NCBI RefSeq assembly: GCF_001641265.1
Contig: NW_020167537.1
Coordinates: 124,001-188,000 of the forward strand
Length of the DNA stretch: 64,000 nucleotides
Source of the DNA: Pseudogymnoascus destructans
Taxonomy: Eukaryota > Ascomycota > Leotiomycetes > Thelebolales > Thelebolaceae
Direction of reading: 5' to 3'
Below are positions 1-10,526 of the stretch, piece by piece. The notes under the pieces were generated by a model, which worked only from the letters and a program-made list of their open reading frames with translations, had not been told where the DNA came from and made no database searches. The position numbers were made by a program, and so were the translations under genes. How positions within the stretch are numbered: position 1 is the first letter of the stretch; the number at the start of each line of letters is the position of its first letter.

Positions 1-1
1 C

Positions 2-3000
2 TCCGTCGTCCCAGTCGATATCCGTGTCCGCGCTCTCGGCTTAAGCGTCGATACTCACCCGCGCAACCTCCACAGCGCCGATGGGCTCACGAATCTCTTC
101 CGCCCCAAGCCCCTGGCGGAGTTGCGCTGGCGCCCGCTCCTCGATAATGTCAGTGCGGATATGGAGCGGGGCACGCTGACGGCGATTATTGGGGGCAGTG
201 GGAGCGGGAAGACGACGATGCTGAATCTGATGTCGGGGCGGATGGGGGATGGGGGGGGCAGTCTACGCGCGAGGGGCTCGGCAACGTTTAATGGCGGACT
301 GCTTGGGGGTGTGCGGACTGCTTATGTGATGCAACAAGATGTGCTGCTGCCGACACTCACGGTGCGAGAAACGCTACAGTATAGTGCTGACCTGCGGCTG
401 CCGCCACCGACGACAGCGGAGGAGCGGCGGAGAGTGGTGGAGGAGGTTATTCTTGAGCTGGGACTGAAGGAATGCGCGGACACGCGCATTGGGACGCATG
501 TGCATAAGGGGTGCTCGGGCGGGGAGAAGCGGCGCACGAGCATTGGTGTGCAGCTGCTAAGCAACCCGAGCGTGATGTTTCTGGACGAGCCGACTACAGG
601 GCTCGATGCAACGAGCGCATATCAGCTTGTACGCACGCTGCGGGGGCTGGCAGCGAAGGGGCGGACGATTGTGATGACTATTCATCAGCCGCGGTCGGAA
701 ATTTATGGAGTGTTTGATAATCTGGCCATCCTGACGAAGGGCTCGCCGGTGTATAGTGGGCCAGCGGATGGGTCATTGCCGTATTTTAAGGAGAAGGGCT
801 ACTCACTGCCGCCGTTTGTGAACCCGGCCGAGTTCCTCATCGACCTTGCGGCTGTAGATAACCGGTCTCCAGAGCTGGAGGAAGCGTCGTTGGAAAAGGT
901 GCGTCATTTGAAGGAGGATTGGAATCAGGAGTCGCTACGGAAATGGGGTGATGAACATAGCTCTGGTGGTACAGTTATTGCTCCAGGGAACAGTGATTGT
1001 CGGCGCTCAGCATTCTACAGACAATTATTCGTTCTTACAGCGCGGACAACAAAGGTCACCCTGCGAGACCCGATGGAAATGGCTAGCTGCATCATCGAAG
1101 CCGTTCTCATGGGCATAATTACTGGCTGGATCTTCCTTTCTCTCGGTGAGGACCAACCAGGGATCCGCTCGCGCGAGGGCGCGCTCTATACCGCTGCCGG
1201 ACTACAAGGCTACCTAATCCTCATGTACGAGACATACCGTCTCTCGATCGATATCGAGCTCTTCGACCGGGAGCGCGGCGAGGGCGTCGTCGACGTCATC
1301 CCCTTCTTGCTCAGCCGGCGCCTCGCGCGCCTTCTCACTGAGGATCTCCCCGTCCCGTTTATCTTCAGCGTGATCTTCTACTTTATGGCCGGTTTCCGCG
1401 CCGATGCAGCTCAGTTCTTCATTTTCTTCGCCATTGTCCTACTCAACCACTATATCGCCATCGCCTTTTCCTCCGTCTGCATCTCCATCGATCGGAGCTT
1501 CGCTGGCGCCTCACTTATCGGTAACCTGAATTACACCATCCAGAGTCTTGCCTGTGGATACTTCATTCAGAGTAACACCATCCCGGTGTATGTGCGCTGG
1601 CTTAAATGGACAAGTTACGTCTACTATGCCTTTGGTGCTCTGTGCGCCAACGAGTTCGTTGGGCACTTTTATGATTGCCCGCTCGAAGGCGGCGAGGCCA
1701 ACCCGGAGTGCAAGCAGTTTACAGGCGCCTATGTGATGGACTCGCTCGGTTTCCCTCACGATTGGGTATCCACACCCATCCTGGCGCTCCTCGGCTTCGC
1801 AATCCTTTTCTATATCCTTGCCGGCCTCGGGCTACGCTACATACCAGTCGAAATGGCAATCGGGCGCGCGCGCAACTCGGATGCAGATTTCTCGTCCGGA
1901 AAAGAGAAAATGAGCGTGCGTTCGGTAGAGGAAGTGCGTGCTATCGAGATTGGATTATTGAGCTTCGCTCTCGAGCTCGATAAGCGGACTGCGCTGGGGA
2001 AGAAGCTACCGCGGAAGACGATCTTGAATCCCGTGGACGCCACATTCAAGGCCGGCGTGCTGAATGTCATCATGGGCCCGTCAGGGAGCGGGAAGACATC
2101 CCTCCTCAACGCCATGGCGCTACGGCTGTTTGACAGGATGGGCACGACCTACCTCCGCAGCGGGTCCATGACCTTCAACGCAGCCGTGCCCTCGAACGCG
2201 GTCATTCGCAGTGTCTGCTCCTACGTGTGCCAAGACGACGATGCACTCCTCCCCTCCCTCACCGTTCGCGAAACCCTCCGCTACGCTGCGGTCCTACGTC
2301 TCCCCTCCCATATGACGACCGCTGAGAAACACGACCGCGCCGAAGCCATCCTCCTCAAAATGGGCCTCAAAGACTGCGCCGACAATATCGTCGGCTCCGA
2401 CTTAATCAAGGGCATCAGCGGCGGCGAAAAGCGCCGCGTCACCATCGCAGTCCAGATCCTCACCGACCCGCGCGTTCTCCTCCTGGACGAACCCACCTCG
2501 GGCCTCGACGCCTTCACCGCCGCATCCATCATGGACGTCCTCCGCGGCCTAGCGAATGAAGGACGCACACTCATCCTCACTATCCACCAGGCTCGCTCAG
2601 ACCTCTACGCACACTTCGGGACTGTGCTCCTCCTCGCGCGCGGCGGCGAGCCCTGCTATGCTGGCCCGGGAAGCGGTATGATGGCACACTTCTCGGCGCT
2701 GGGGCATCCGTGTCCTGCGCGCACGAACCCGGCGGATTTCGCGCTCGATCTTATTACCGTCGATTTACAGGCCGCAGATAGGGAGGCATCGAGCCGAGAT
2801 CGCGTCGAGGGGTTGATTGCTGCGTGGGGGGGGGAGAAACCAGCCGTTGTAGCTGCGCCGGCGACGATTGCGACGCCTGCGGAGCTAGGTGCGCTGATGC
2901 GAGCTCCGGCGCCATTTCGTACAGCTTACCCGCTCCTCGTGCGGCGGTCACTCGTCAACCTACGCCGTCAGCCTGAGCTACTCATCGCGCGAATCATGCA

Positions 3001-3887
3001 AGTCGTCGGGGTAGCCATAATCTTCACCCTCTTCTTCGCACCCCTCAAATTCGACTACTTCAGCGTCCAGAACCGCGTCGGTTTCATCCAAGAATTCTGC
3101 GCGCTCTACTTCGTCGGCATGCTCCAGAACGTCGCCGTATACCCCGCAGAAAAGGCAGTCTTCTACCGCGAGCATGATGATGGCGTGTATAGCGTTGAGG
3201 CGTTCCTGGCGCAGTATACGACGGTCGAGATCCCGTTTGGGATTGTGACGTGTATCGTTTTTGCGGTGTTGGCGGATCTAGCGGGGGGGTTGCCGAGGAC
3301 GGCGCAGGTGTTTTGGGTGGTGTTTTTTAATTGCTTTTGTATTGTTACTTGTGGGGAGAGTTTGGGGATTGTGGTGAGTTGGATTTTTTTTACGATGTTC
3401 TTGTCTCTATTCCTCTCCCTTAGCATCTTATATCTTACCCATGAACTTCCCTTTACCACACCATGCTAACGCACACCCACAGTTCAACACCTTCTTCTCC
3501 CACTCCGGCTTCGCCCTCAACCTCACCTCCATCATCCTCTCCATCTCCCTCATCATGTCCGGCATCCTCTCCATCTCCATGCCCGCCTTCCTCCGCGGCG
3601 TCAACCACCTCTCCCCCCTCCGCTACGCCATCCGCAACCTCGCGCCGTACACCCTCCGTCCCATCACTCTAACATGCACGGCTGCGCAAGCCCTGCCAGA
3701 CGGTACCTGCACCGTCCCGGATGGCGAGGCAGTGTTGGCGCTATTTCGCCTGGACGGGAATGAGAGGTTGGAGTTGTTGGGGGTGGCGATTGCGACGGTG
3801 CTGTATCGGTTGTTGGCGTGGGCGCTGTTGAGGGGGACGAGGACGCATTGGGGGGATGTTTGGGGGAGGTTGGTGGGGAAGGGGTAG
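2..3887 (+). CDS. ABCG full-size transporter, 5' end outside window
   Basis: ATP-driven membrane exporter of the ABCG (PDR/WBC) superfamily, arranged NBD1-TMD1-NBD2-TMD2. The frame is open from base 2, so the start codon lies upstream of the window. Walker A GGSGSGKTT is at about nt 191, signature CSGGEKRR at about 510 and Walker B VMFLDEPTTGLD at about 572; the second set is GPSGSGKTS (about 2075), ISGGEKRR (about 2413) and VLLLDEPTSGLD (about 2470). Hydrophobic TMD blocks lie at about 1080-1850 and 2940-3880. A 109-bp intron (3374-3482) has donor GTGAGT, branch GCTAAC and acceptor CACAG. Splicing joins SLGIV to FNTFFSHSGF and keeps the frame; stop TAG at 3885-3887. The layout resembles S. 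cerevisiae YOL075C-like transporters with two half-transporters fused, rather than Pdr5 (NBDs here precede TMDs and both are canonical). Substrate unknown. Confidence 0.93.
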
Positions 3888-4122
3888 GGGGTCTGGATTG
3901 ATGATAACTATAGAAATTTTGCTTTGAGCGCTGTGTTAAGCAGGGGTTTGGAATACTACACTCATGCACAGAGGTGAAAATGAGAGGTGATGCAATTATA
4001 TATGTATATGGCCATGGCTATCAATTTATACCTTACGGGTCATGTTATATCGTTAAATAAATCCATTACAACCGTCCCAAGTCACCTCCAACTCCCTTCC
4101 CATCCGAAACTTATCATGGGTA
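3888..4122. other. Convergent intergenic spacer
   Basis: Short AT-rich spacer between the stop of the ABC transporter and the stop of the minus-strand membrane-protein remnant. It contains TATATGTATATGG-like sequence but nothing I can assign. Confidence 0.5.
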
Positions 4123-4800
4123 TTAATTCGAGCCGACTGGCAACTCAACAGGATCATAAGGCACCGCGTGATTTCCCTTCCCACCAGCCGCATTCGCCTC
4201 CAACTCGCGAGCCATACCACTGCCCTCCTTCTCATAGACAGGCCCGGAAGCCACCTCCTGTTCCCGTCTCTTATGGGCGTTGAAGAAGTAGAAATTACAA
4301 ATCGACGATTCGTTATTGGTAACGGGAGCTTGCGGTTGCGCTTTTGTCTTCGCAGGAAGAGGAGGCCAAAGACGATGATGCAGATAACGGCGATGCCGCC
4401 GACGACGCCGCCGACTATGGCGCCTGTGTTATTGGGGCTTGACGATGTGGTTGCTACGGGGGCTGTTGTGGCGCCGGAGTCACTTGCTGAGCTTCCCTTC
4501 GAAGGTGTGCTGGGTTTATCCGTGCTCGATGTTGGGTTGGTCGTCAATTGTGAGGGCGAGTCGGCGGTGGATTGCTCCGTGTTCGATGGACTGCGATGGC
4601 GATGACATTGTCAGCTGTGATGGTGATTCAGTAGTGGATTTCTCCGCGATCGGGAGGCGCTGTCACCTTTGATGGCGAGCCGGTGGTCTTAGCATTGCCG
4701 ACTGGACCTGGAGTTGGAGTTGGAGCCGAAGCCTGTGATGCAGCGGTGGTGGCCGGTGCTTGGATCTCCGAGACCGTCTTCATGGCTTTGCTTGTGTCGT
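4123..4800 (-). pseudogene. Tail of Ser/Thr-rich single-pass membrane protein, cut by a hAT element
   Basis: Reading leftward: a Ser/Thr/Pro-rich stretch, a transmembrane helix (GAIVGGVVGGIAVICIIVFG, about nt 4370-4430), a basic stop-transfer sequence RRQKRNRK, and a short cytoplasmic tail. The tail seems to continue in another frame (REQEVASGPVYEKEGSG to PVELPVGSN, stop TAA at 4123-4125), so an intron of about 58-65 bp near 4255-4320 with a weak donor is likely. This matches fungal SKG6/Wsc-like sensor or cell-wall proteins in layout only. The extracellular part is split over three frames (STTESPSQLT, STADSPSQLT and TTGSPSKVTA-like degenerate repeats), and homology stops at about 4800 where hAT sequence begins. 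The N-terminus and signal peptide are missing. I read it as a decapitated pseudogene. Confidence 0.6.
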
Positions 4801-6235
4801 ATGACTAGGCTGCGCACTACTCGCCCAATACTCGGCTCACTCACTCAGTGGGTTACTCAGCTGGGTGAGTAGCTGAACCTTTCACTCGACTCGGTGAGTG
4901 AGGCCAATACTCAGTTACTCTGTAAAAACCCAGTGAGTACTCGGCTGTCACGTGTAAGATATATGCATTACGTGAACAGTCCCTCATACGATTAATACTG
5001 TTTTATGGTTACAGTTGTAAGTTAACTTAAAGTATTACATTTATCAGCATCACTCTACCATCTCTAATAAGCTGTGAGAACGAATCACGTATATTCCTCT
5101 ATCTAAGTACCACGATTATCAGAAGATTATCAGAACACTATATTATATATGCTCAAGAACATCTTTCCACCTTGCTTGATGAGGCCGGCCAGACCTACTA
5201 ATACCTAAAGTATTTATAGGGTCTTGACGAGTAGCTTGAAAGATATCAAGTAGATCTCTTCCAGTCTTCCGAGGGCGTTGGATAGGCGTTGGTGGCGAGG
5301 ACGGCATATCCTTATCTTCATCGTCATGAATAGTTGGAAGTATAGGCTCCTCATTATTACCATCTTCTCTTATATCTTCATTATCTGGGATATCGTCATC
5401 TGGGATGTCGTATAAGGTCTCGTTAAGACGGTCAGCCCTATCTCTTTCTTCACCTTGTTGGTAGCGCATTTGTCGTTCTTCATGTGCAGCTTGTGATAAG
5501 TCTTGCTGTTGCTGTGGCCGCTGAGGATTAAACGGAGGATATTGTACCTTTGAATATGTCTCTCGGATATGTGTATTTGATCGTGGTTCTTCTTCATCGC
5601 TGATATATTGTAACTCGATAGAATTGCACATCCGTTGTCGTTGTGCCTCATACTCTTCTTCGACTTGTTCCTCAGTCATATCAACGACGTCCATCATATC
5701 TGCAAGCTTGTCACGATGACCTTGACGATTCTTGTATTGTCGAGAGTAATATATAAGCATAATACTCTTAATCGTCTCAGGATTAAGTTGACCACGTCGG
5801 TGGCCACATACGTCCCTTGCGGCACTAAAGACTCGCTCAACTCCAGACTCAGCAGCAGGAATACAAAGTATATCACGAGCCATTGCTGATAGACCAGGAA
5901 ATTGCTCTTCCTTTTGTTGCCAAAATAGCAATATCTTTGTGTAGATATGTGCTATACAAGTTAGAATAAGATTATCAGAAGATTACCAGAAACTTACGAG
6001 CATCAAGATAGAGATCAGCCTCATTCACATATTCCTCTCGCTGGCCCCGAGTCCCATTTAATGTCTGACTTTGCTGCAATACTAAGGCTAATGGATCCAT
6101 ATCTGCATCTCGTAATCCTGATTGACTCGCAACTCGCACTGTAGAGTACTGCTCTTTATAAAGAGTCCTAAACTGTTGTTCAAACTCTGTCTCCCAATTT
6201 CGTATTGAAAAGTCAAGCTTGCAAACAGCTTTCAG
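4801..6235 (-). mobile_element. hAT transposon remnant (3' half)
   Basis: The outer end (about 4801-4960) is rich in short palindromic repeats of ACTCAG/CTGAGT and TCACTCAC type, as in hAT subterminal regions. The coding part reads leftward from about 6235. At 6235 it is cut off by an older pogo-like relic, so the N-terminal half and the second TIR are missing. The outer end abuts the broken membrane-protein gene, so this insertion probably inactivated that gene. Confidence 0.65.
5143..6235 (-). pseudogene. hAT transposase, C-terminal fragment
   Basis: The C-terminal dimerisation domain (Dimer_Tnp_hAT) is clear: FWQQKEEQFPGLSAMARDIL, then the AAESGVERVFSAARDV motif and NPETIKSIM. The upstream exon (6235 to 5998) encodes WETEFEQQFRTLYKEQYST and ends NEADLYLDA. 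A 46-bp intron (5952-5997, GTAAGT..TATAG) joins it in frame to HIYTKILLFWQQ. After the hAT domain comes a long acidic, glutamine-rich tail ending at 5143. The BED finger and catalytic DD part are absent, so the protein cannot transpose by itself. Confidence 0.75.
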
Positions 6236-7073
6236 TCATACTCTTCTTAAATGCCTTAAGAAACGCTAGGAGGAAGCCTCTTTTGTAATATGTGAAATCC
6301 GAGCTCGCATAAGACCTTTAATCTGCGCACTATATGCCTTTTTTAGGGGCCCAAAACATGTGACATCTAATGGCTAGAGGATGTGCGAGGAGTGCAGAGG
6401 AATATAGAGGGTAAGGATACTGTTGTCCTTATAGTATTGCTTAAAATCATCTGAATGGTGACTCCTATCTAAAATTAAGAGCCAATAGACTCCACTTGTT
6501 AAGTGTTTAGTATGCTTATCGAAGTGCTTAACCTAATCAGCAGTAAGCTCATTTGTAGTCCATCCATTACTGCTTATAGCAATCTTCCAATCCTGTAGTA
6601 GCAGGCTGTTTTCGTACCAAGAAGAGAGGTTGTATTTGCCTTTAAAGATGATATATGGCGGTACTGTCCAACCCTGCGAATTTATGCCTTGAATTGCTAT
6701 AGCCCATTCTCGATTTCTAGGCTGAGCTAATTTAGGCCTCCCTTTTTGATTAGAGCTTGTAATGACTATCGACGGTGTAATTTAGCCCATCATGAAGCCA
6801 GTCTCATCAAAGTTGTAGATATCTACATCAATGACTCCATACTTTGCAATTGTGGTGCGAATAAGGTCAAACCAGTCTTGAACAAGCTTTGGGTCTTCGA
6901 CAAAGCTCGAGAATAGTTGTATTTACAACTAAATACGCTTTTAAGCTGTGGTTGTCGCCAAACAAAGTTTGTTGCCTAGTTCTTACTAACGCATAACGCG
7001 TCGCGGTCATGTAATAATCGATTTACCATATCTTCCACAGCACTTAACCTAGGAGAAAATGCTTGAGAATCTA
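6236..7073 (-). pseudogene. Old pogo/Fot1-like transposase relic
   Basis: This stretch aligns by eye to the coding strand of the pogo element at 15572-17431. Shared blocks include the regions encoding GHESHHSDEF-like and LQPLDVG-like sequence (6440-6480 and 6340-6370), the NFDETGF block (about 6800-6830) and a block near 6990-7060. It has many stops and indels and no open frame. Its interior is interrupted at TA 7072-7073 by the younger pogo element (7074-9192). Confidence 0.65.
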
Positions 7074-7135
7074 ATCGGGGGGGGAAGCGGTTTGCGCCAC
7101 CTCGAAGCGAGAGGAAGCAGTTTGCGCCACCTCAA
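7074..7135 (+). repeat. Left TIR of pogo element
   Basis: Starts ATCGGGGGGGGAAGCGG and contains an internal duplication of the 14-mer GTTTGCGCCACCTC; inverted match to 9131-9192. Confidence 0.92.
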
Positions 7136-7500
7136 AATTGCAACTGCAAGTACCTAGCCATAGTAATTTGTATGTAAAGGTACTTAAAAATTCAATTCTA
7201 TGAAATTATCACTTCTTCATTCCCACTCTCACTCCCACTCCAACGCCCACTCCAACGCCCACTCCCACGCCCACCCTCACTCGCACTCTCATATTCGCTC
7301 CCAGAATCAGCTTCTGGGTCAGTAATTGGGTCCTGCAACTCCGGAGGAATTGGGAAGCCCGATTGGGTGAGCTGAGCCACACTTTTCTTCCGGAGGCGCT
7401 CCTGTTTCCGGGCTTCAATTCCTGCCCGGCGGAGCTGCTTCTGGGCTCGCTTTGCAGCCTGGCTCAGCTTCCGGGCTTCGGCCGTAGCGAGCTTCTGGGC

Positions 7501-9042
7501 TCAGTTTGCAGCCTGGCTTAGCTTCCGGGCTTCGGCCGCAGCGAGCTTCTGGGCCTGAAGCTCGGCTTTCTGCTTCTGAAGCTCGTGGGCTTCAGAAGCC
7601 CGGAGCTCACCTCCACACTGGAGTCGGCCCTGAGCCTGCTTTGTCTTGGAGCTCTTAACCTGCTGGCGAATAGCCCGTAGGTCGAGCTCCTGGAGCTGGC
7701 CGGCAGCTAGAACCTGGGAGGCCCCAGTAACCCAGTTACTGTAGCTCTGCCGCGAGGGGCTACTGAAGGCCTCCGGAAGCCAGTCTTTCCAGCGTTGTAG
7801 GCCCTGTTCTACGCCCTGGAACATAGCGGGTATAGGGGTAATAGGGCGTGGTAGGGTAGGTGTTGTAGGCTCTATAGGCGTAGGCGTAGGCTGCGAGTAC
7901 GTACACAGCTTCTCAAGGGCTGTATTACAGCTTATGGGCCAGATTCCAGCTTTCCGGAATGCTGATTGTATGGTGGCCTCCTTAAAAGTCTGCTCCCGCA
8001 TATGTGGGAGATCCCTCATAAATAGGGGTAGGTTGTAGGTAATATCCACCTCTCGTATGGCACGGAGCACGGATTGCCTATGCCAGTGCTTATAAGGCTG
8101 GAATATTCCCATGTCTAATGGCTGTAAAACGTGTGTAAGGTGGCTGGGAAACGCCCATACGATGATGTGATATTTAGTAGCCATAATGATAAAATCAGGG
8201 CTCGTATGGCTCACATGAGAATCGAGTAGTAGAACCTTAGGATTTCCCGGGTCGTGTGGAGCTGTAAGCTCTACGAAGTGCTGTAGCCACCGTATAGCAA
8301 GCTGGCTATTAGAATAGCCAGTCTCCGAGAGTAGTATCAGCTCATTCTCATCAAGGTTTTGAGGGTACCACGCCTCCATATGAATTTTACCCGGTACAAC
8401 AAGTACAGGTGCAATCTTCTGTCCAACTGCAGATACTGCCTCTATAATCGTAATAGATATACGATTCTCAGGGCTTGGAGTGTAGAGCTGCTTTACAGCT
8501 CGGGGGACCATAACTCTCTCACCTCCTGGAATTCTGATCCTAAAACCAGTTTCGTCCATATTCCAGATTGACTCTGGTTTTATACCACGCTGTAGTACTA
8601 ATGCTGTGTACTCTTGAAACCACTTAATAACAGTAGGCTCCTGTTGAGCTTTCGTACGCTGTTGTGCAATAGGCTTTGTAGTAACAAAGTGAAACTCTAT
8701 AAGCTCATTCCGTATATATTTAGTGAGCCAGCTCTGTGACGGTGGAGGCAGTGGGCTCCGTAGGTGGCATACTGCCCCGTAAACCATATGCCTATTAGCC
8801 CCTAATCCTAGGTGATACTGCTCTAGAATCCAGGCCTTTAGGGCTTCTGTTTGAGCTGTAGAAAGCACCCTATTCTGACCCCCATTTTGGGTAGTTCTGG
8901 TGGTTCTAGTGGTTCTTGTGCGGCTGATTTTTGACCGTATAGTCGACCTTGGGATCTTAAAAATCCGACTTGCAACAGCTACAGATTCAGAGGGATTTGC
9001 TGCAAGCCATTCACAGGCATCTGATAGAGAAGTCCCTTCCAT
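7501..9042 (-). CDS. pogo/Fot1 DDE transposase
   Basis: 513-aa DDE_1-family transposase. N-terminal CENP-B-like helix-turn-helix (SDACEWLAANP to FKIPRSTIRSKI), a second HTH_Tnp_Tc5-like segment (GANRHMVYGAVCHL), then the catalytic triad in NMDETGFRI (first Asp), VLLLDSHVSH (second) and VLQPLDMGIFQPYK (third). ATG at 9040-9042. The frame ends at TGA 7501-7503 inside a repeated EARKLSQAA segment; in the next repeat copy the same place reads CGA. Beyond the TGA the frame stays open to about 7198 (a basic then Ser/Gly/Glu-rich tail), so this TGA looks like a C-to-T nonsense change that removes a dispensable tail. The catalytic core is intact. Confidence 0.9.
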   Translation of the reverse strand: MEGTSLSDACEWLAANPSESVAVASRIFKIPRSTIRSKISRTRTTRTTRTTQNGGQNRVLSTAQTEALKAWILEQYHLGLGANRHMVYGAVCHLRSPLPPPSQSWLTKYIRNELIEFHFVTTKPIAQQRTKAQQEPTVIKWFQEYTALVLQRGIKPESIWNMDETGFRIRIPGGERVMVPRAVKQLYTPSPENRISITIIEAVSAVGQKIAPVLVVPGKIHMEAWYPQNLDENELILLSETGYSNSQLAIRWLQHFVELTAPHDPGNPKVLLLDSHVSHTSPDFIIMATKYHIIVWAFPSHLTHVLQPLDMGIFQPYKHWHRQSVLRAIREVDITYNLPLFMRDLPHMREQTFKEATIQSAFRKAGIWPISCNTALEKLCTYSQPTPTPIEPTTPTLPRPITPIPAMFQGVEQGLQRWKDWLPEAFSSPSRQSYSNWVTGASQVLAAGQLQELDLRAIRQQVKSSKTKQAQGRLQCGGELRASEAHELQKQKAELQAQKLAAAEARKLSQAAN

Positions 9043-9130
9043 TAAATGAATTACATTTAATTACTATATAAATTACTATGGGGGGGAATGCCGAAGGTTT
9101 TGGTAAGGAGTAGCGGTGAACGTATGCAAG

Positions 9131-9192
9131 TTGAGGTGGCGCAAACCGCTTCCTCTCGCTTCGAGGTGGCGCAAACCGCTTCCCCCCCCGAT
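9131..9192 (-). repeat. Right TIR of pogo element
   Basis: Inverted copy of 7074-7135 with one mismatch, followed by TA. Confidence 0.92.
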
Positions 9193-9351
9193 TAGTGCAC
9201 GATCGCTTTCGCAGTGCCGATCGCTTTCGCCAACCGCCTCTAGGCGGTGGTTTGCAAACCAACGATTATTGTCTTCTCGTGTAGTGAATCATTCCGCATC
9301 GTCGCTGTTTTCTATATCTCACTCTTCTGTATCTGCTATCATTTTTCAATA
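9193..9351 (+). promoter_or_regulatory. Upstream region of the PLP enzyme gene, made partly of transposon ends
   Basis: Only 159 bp separate the pogo element from the ATG at 9352. The first part holds two CGATCGCTTTCGC repeats (about 9198-9230) that resemble the paired GGCGCTTTCGC repeats of the pogo-B TIR, then an imperfect palindrome CCGCCTCTAGGCGG and a perfect palindrome GGTTTGCAAACC (9248-9259). A pyrimidine-rich stretch precedes the ATG. Promoter function is inferred from position only. Confidence 0.45.
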
Positions 9352-10526
9352 ATGCCTTGTGCCAACGAAATGTTTGTCAATTCCAAAGCTCGGACATGGA
9401 CATGCTCCTCTACTATCGATGTCGAAATCGATAAGTTCCACCGCAGCCTGCCAGGCTATTCACAGACCCCTCTTCTTGACTGTAGCTCAATTGCAGCAGA
9501 GTTAGGCTTGAAGAACGTCTTTCTCAAAGATGAATCAGCCCGTATGGGCCTTCCGGCGTTTAAAATCCTAGGCGCATCTTGGGCAACATACAAGGCCATT
9601 ACAAAGCTACTTCAGCTTCCGCCAACGGTCAATATCCAAATCGTCATGGATGGTATTGCTCGGACACATCAAGGCTTGACTCTCTTTGCAGCAACTGAGG
9701 GAAATCATGGTCGGGCAGTGGCTAAAATGGCAACGCTGCTGGGAATAGAATCACAAATCTTTGTTCCCCAGTATCTGAACAAGTCGACGCGCAATTTGAT
9801 TGAGAAGGAGGGGGCCTGCGTAGTGGAAGTTCTAGGAGACTATAACGAGGCTGTTATCAGGGCAAAAACCACTGCACATGTGCTTGGAATCAATGGGTTG
9901 TTGATCCAGGATACTGCATTTGACGGCTATGAAGATATCCCGCAGGTACAGTGCCCCCTGAATTGCCCCTTCTCAAGTCAAAGCCAACTAAACTTTCCCA
10001 GTGGATCGTAGATGGTTATTCGACAATGATGCACGAAGCCGACTCGCAGATCTACAACATCACACAAGCTCGACCAGATGTTATCGTGGTGCCTGTTGGC
10101 GTTGGTTCTCTAGCTCAATCGGTCGTTACCCACTGCAAGTCACAAGGCCAGTCTTGCACCATTATAACAGTCGAGCCAGAATCAGCAAATTGTCTACAGA
10201 TGAGCCTGAAGTCTGGCAAATTAACCTCGGTCTCGACTAAAGATACGATCATGTGTGGTCTGAACTGTGGCACTGTGTCTTCAATCGCTTGGCCTATCCT
10301 TCATAAAGGGGTCGATGTGAGCGTTTGCGTCGCAGATGTTGAAGTTCATGAGTCTCTTATCCAGCTTAAAGAATGTCAAGCAGTGATAGGGCCATGTGCC
10401 TCAGCTACTTTGGCGGCATTGAAGAAAGTAGTCGAAGGGTCCACAGTGCCTGGATTGGACAAGGACGCCGTCGTGTTGCTTCTTGGTACAGAGGGTATGC
10501 GAGACTACGAAGTTCCAACTCACTGA
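9352..10526 (+). CDS. PLP-dependent enzyme, diaminopropionate ammonia-lyase-like
   Basis: 372 aa from two exons, 9352-9945 and 10002-10526. The 56-bp intron has donor GTACAG, a CAACTAAAC branch and CCCAG acceptor, and joins GYEDIPQ to WIVDGYSTM in frame. It is a fold-type II PLP enzyme: the PLP-binding Lys is in GLPAFKILGASWA, followed by the ATEGNHGRAVAKMA loop and a glycine-rich PVGVGSLAQS phosphate loop; the C-terminus has LLLGTEGMRDYE. These motifs match diaminopropionate ammonia-lyase (2,3-diaminopropionate to pyruvate and ammonia) better than threonine dehydratase. The substrate in fungi is not established. First in-frame ATG is at 9352 (the upstream extension has only non-ATG starts). 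Confidence 0.85.

Larger units (their letters stand above)
7074..9192. mobile_element. pogo/Fot1-type DNA transposon, complete with TIRs and TA duplication
   Basis: TA dinucleotides at 7072-7073 and 9193-9194 flank 62-bp TIRs (7074-7135 and 9131-9192) that differ at one base. Each TIR holds two copies of GTTTGCGCCACCTC. The single gene runs leftward. Length 2119 bp, normal for Fot1/pogo elements of fungi. It sits inside an older pogo relic, so it is the younger insertion. Confidence 0.9.
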
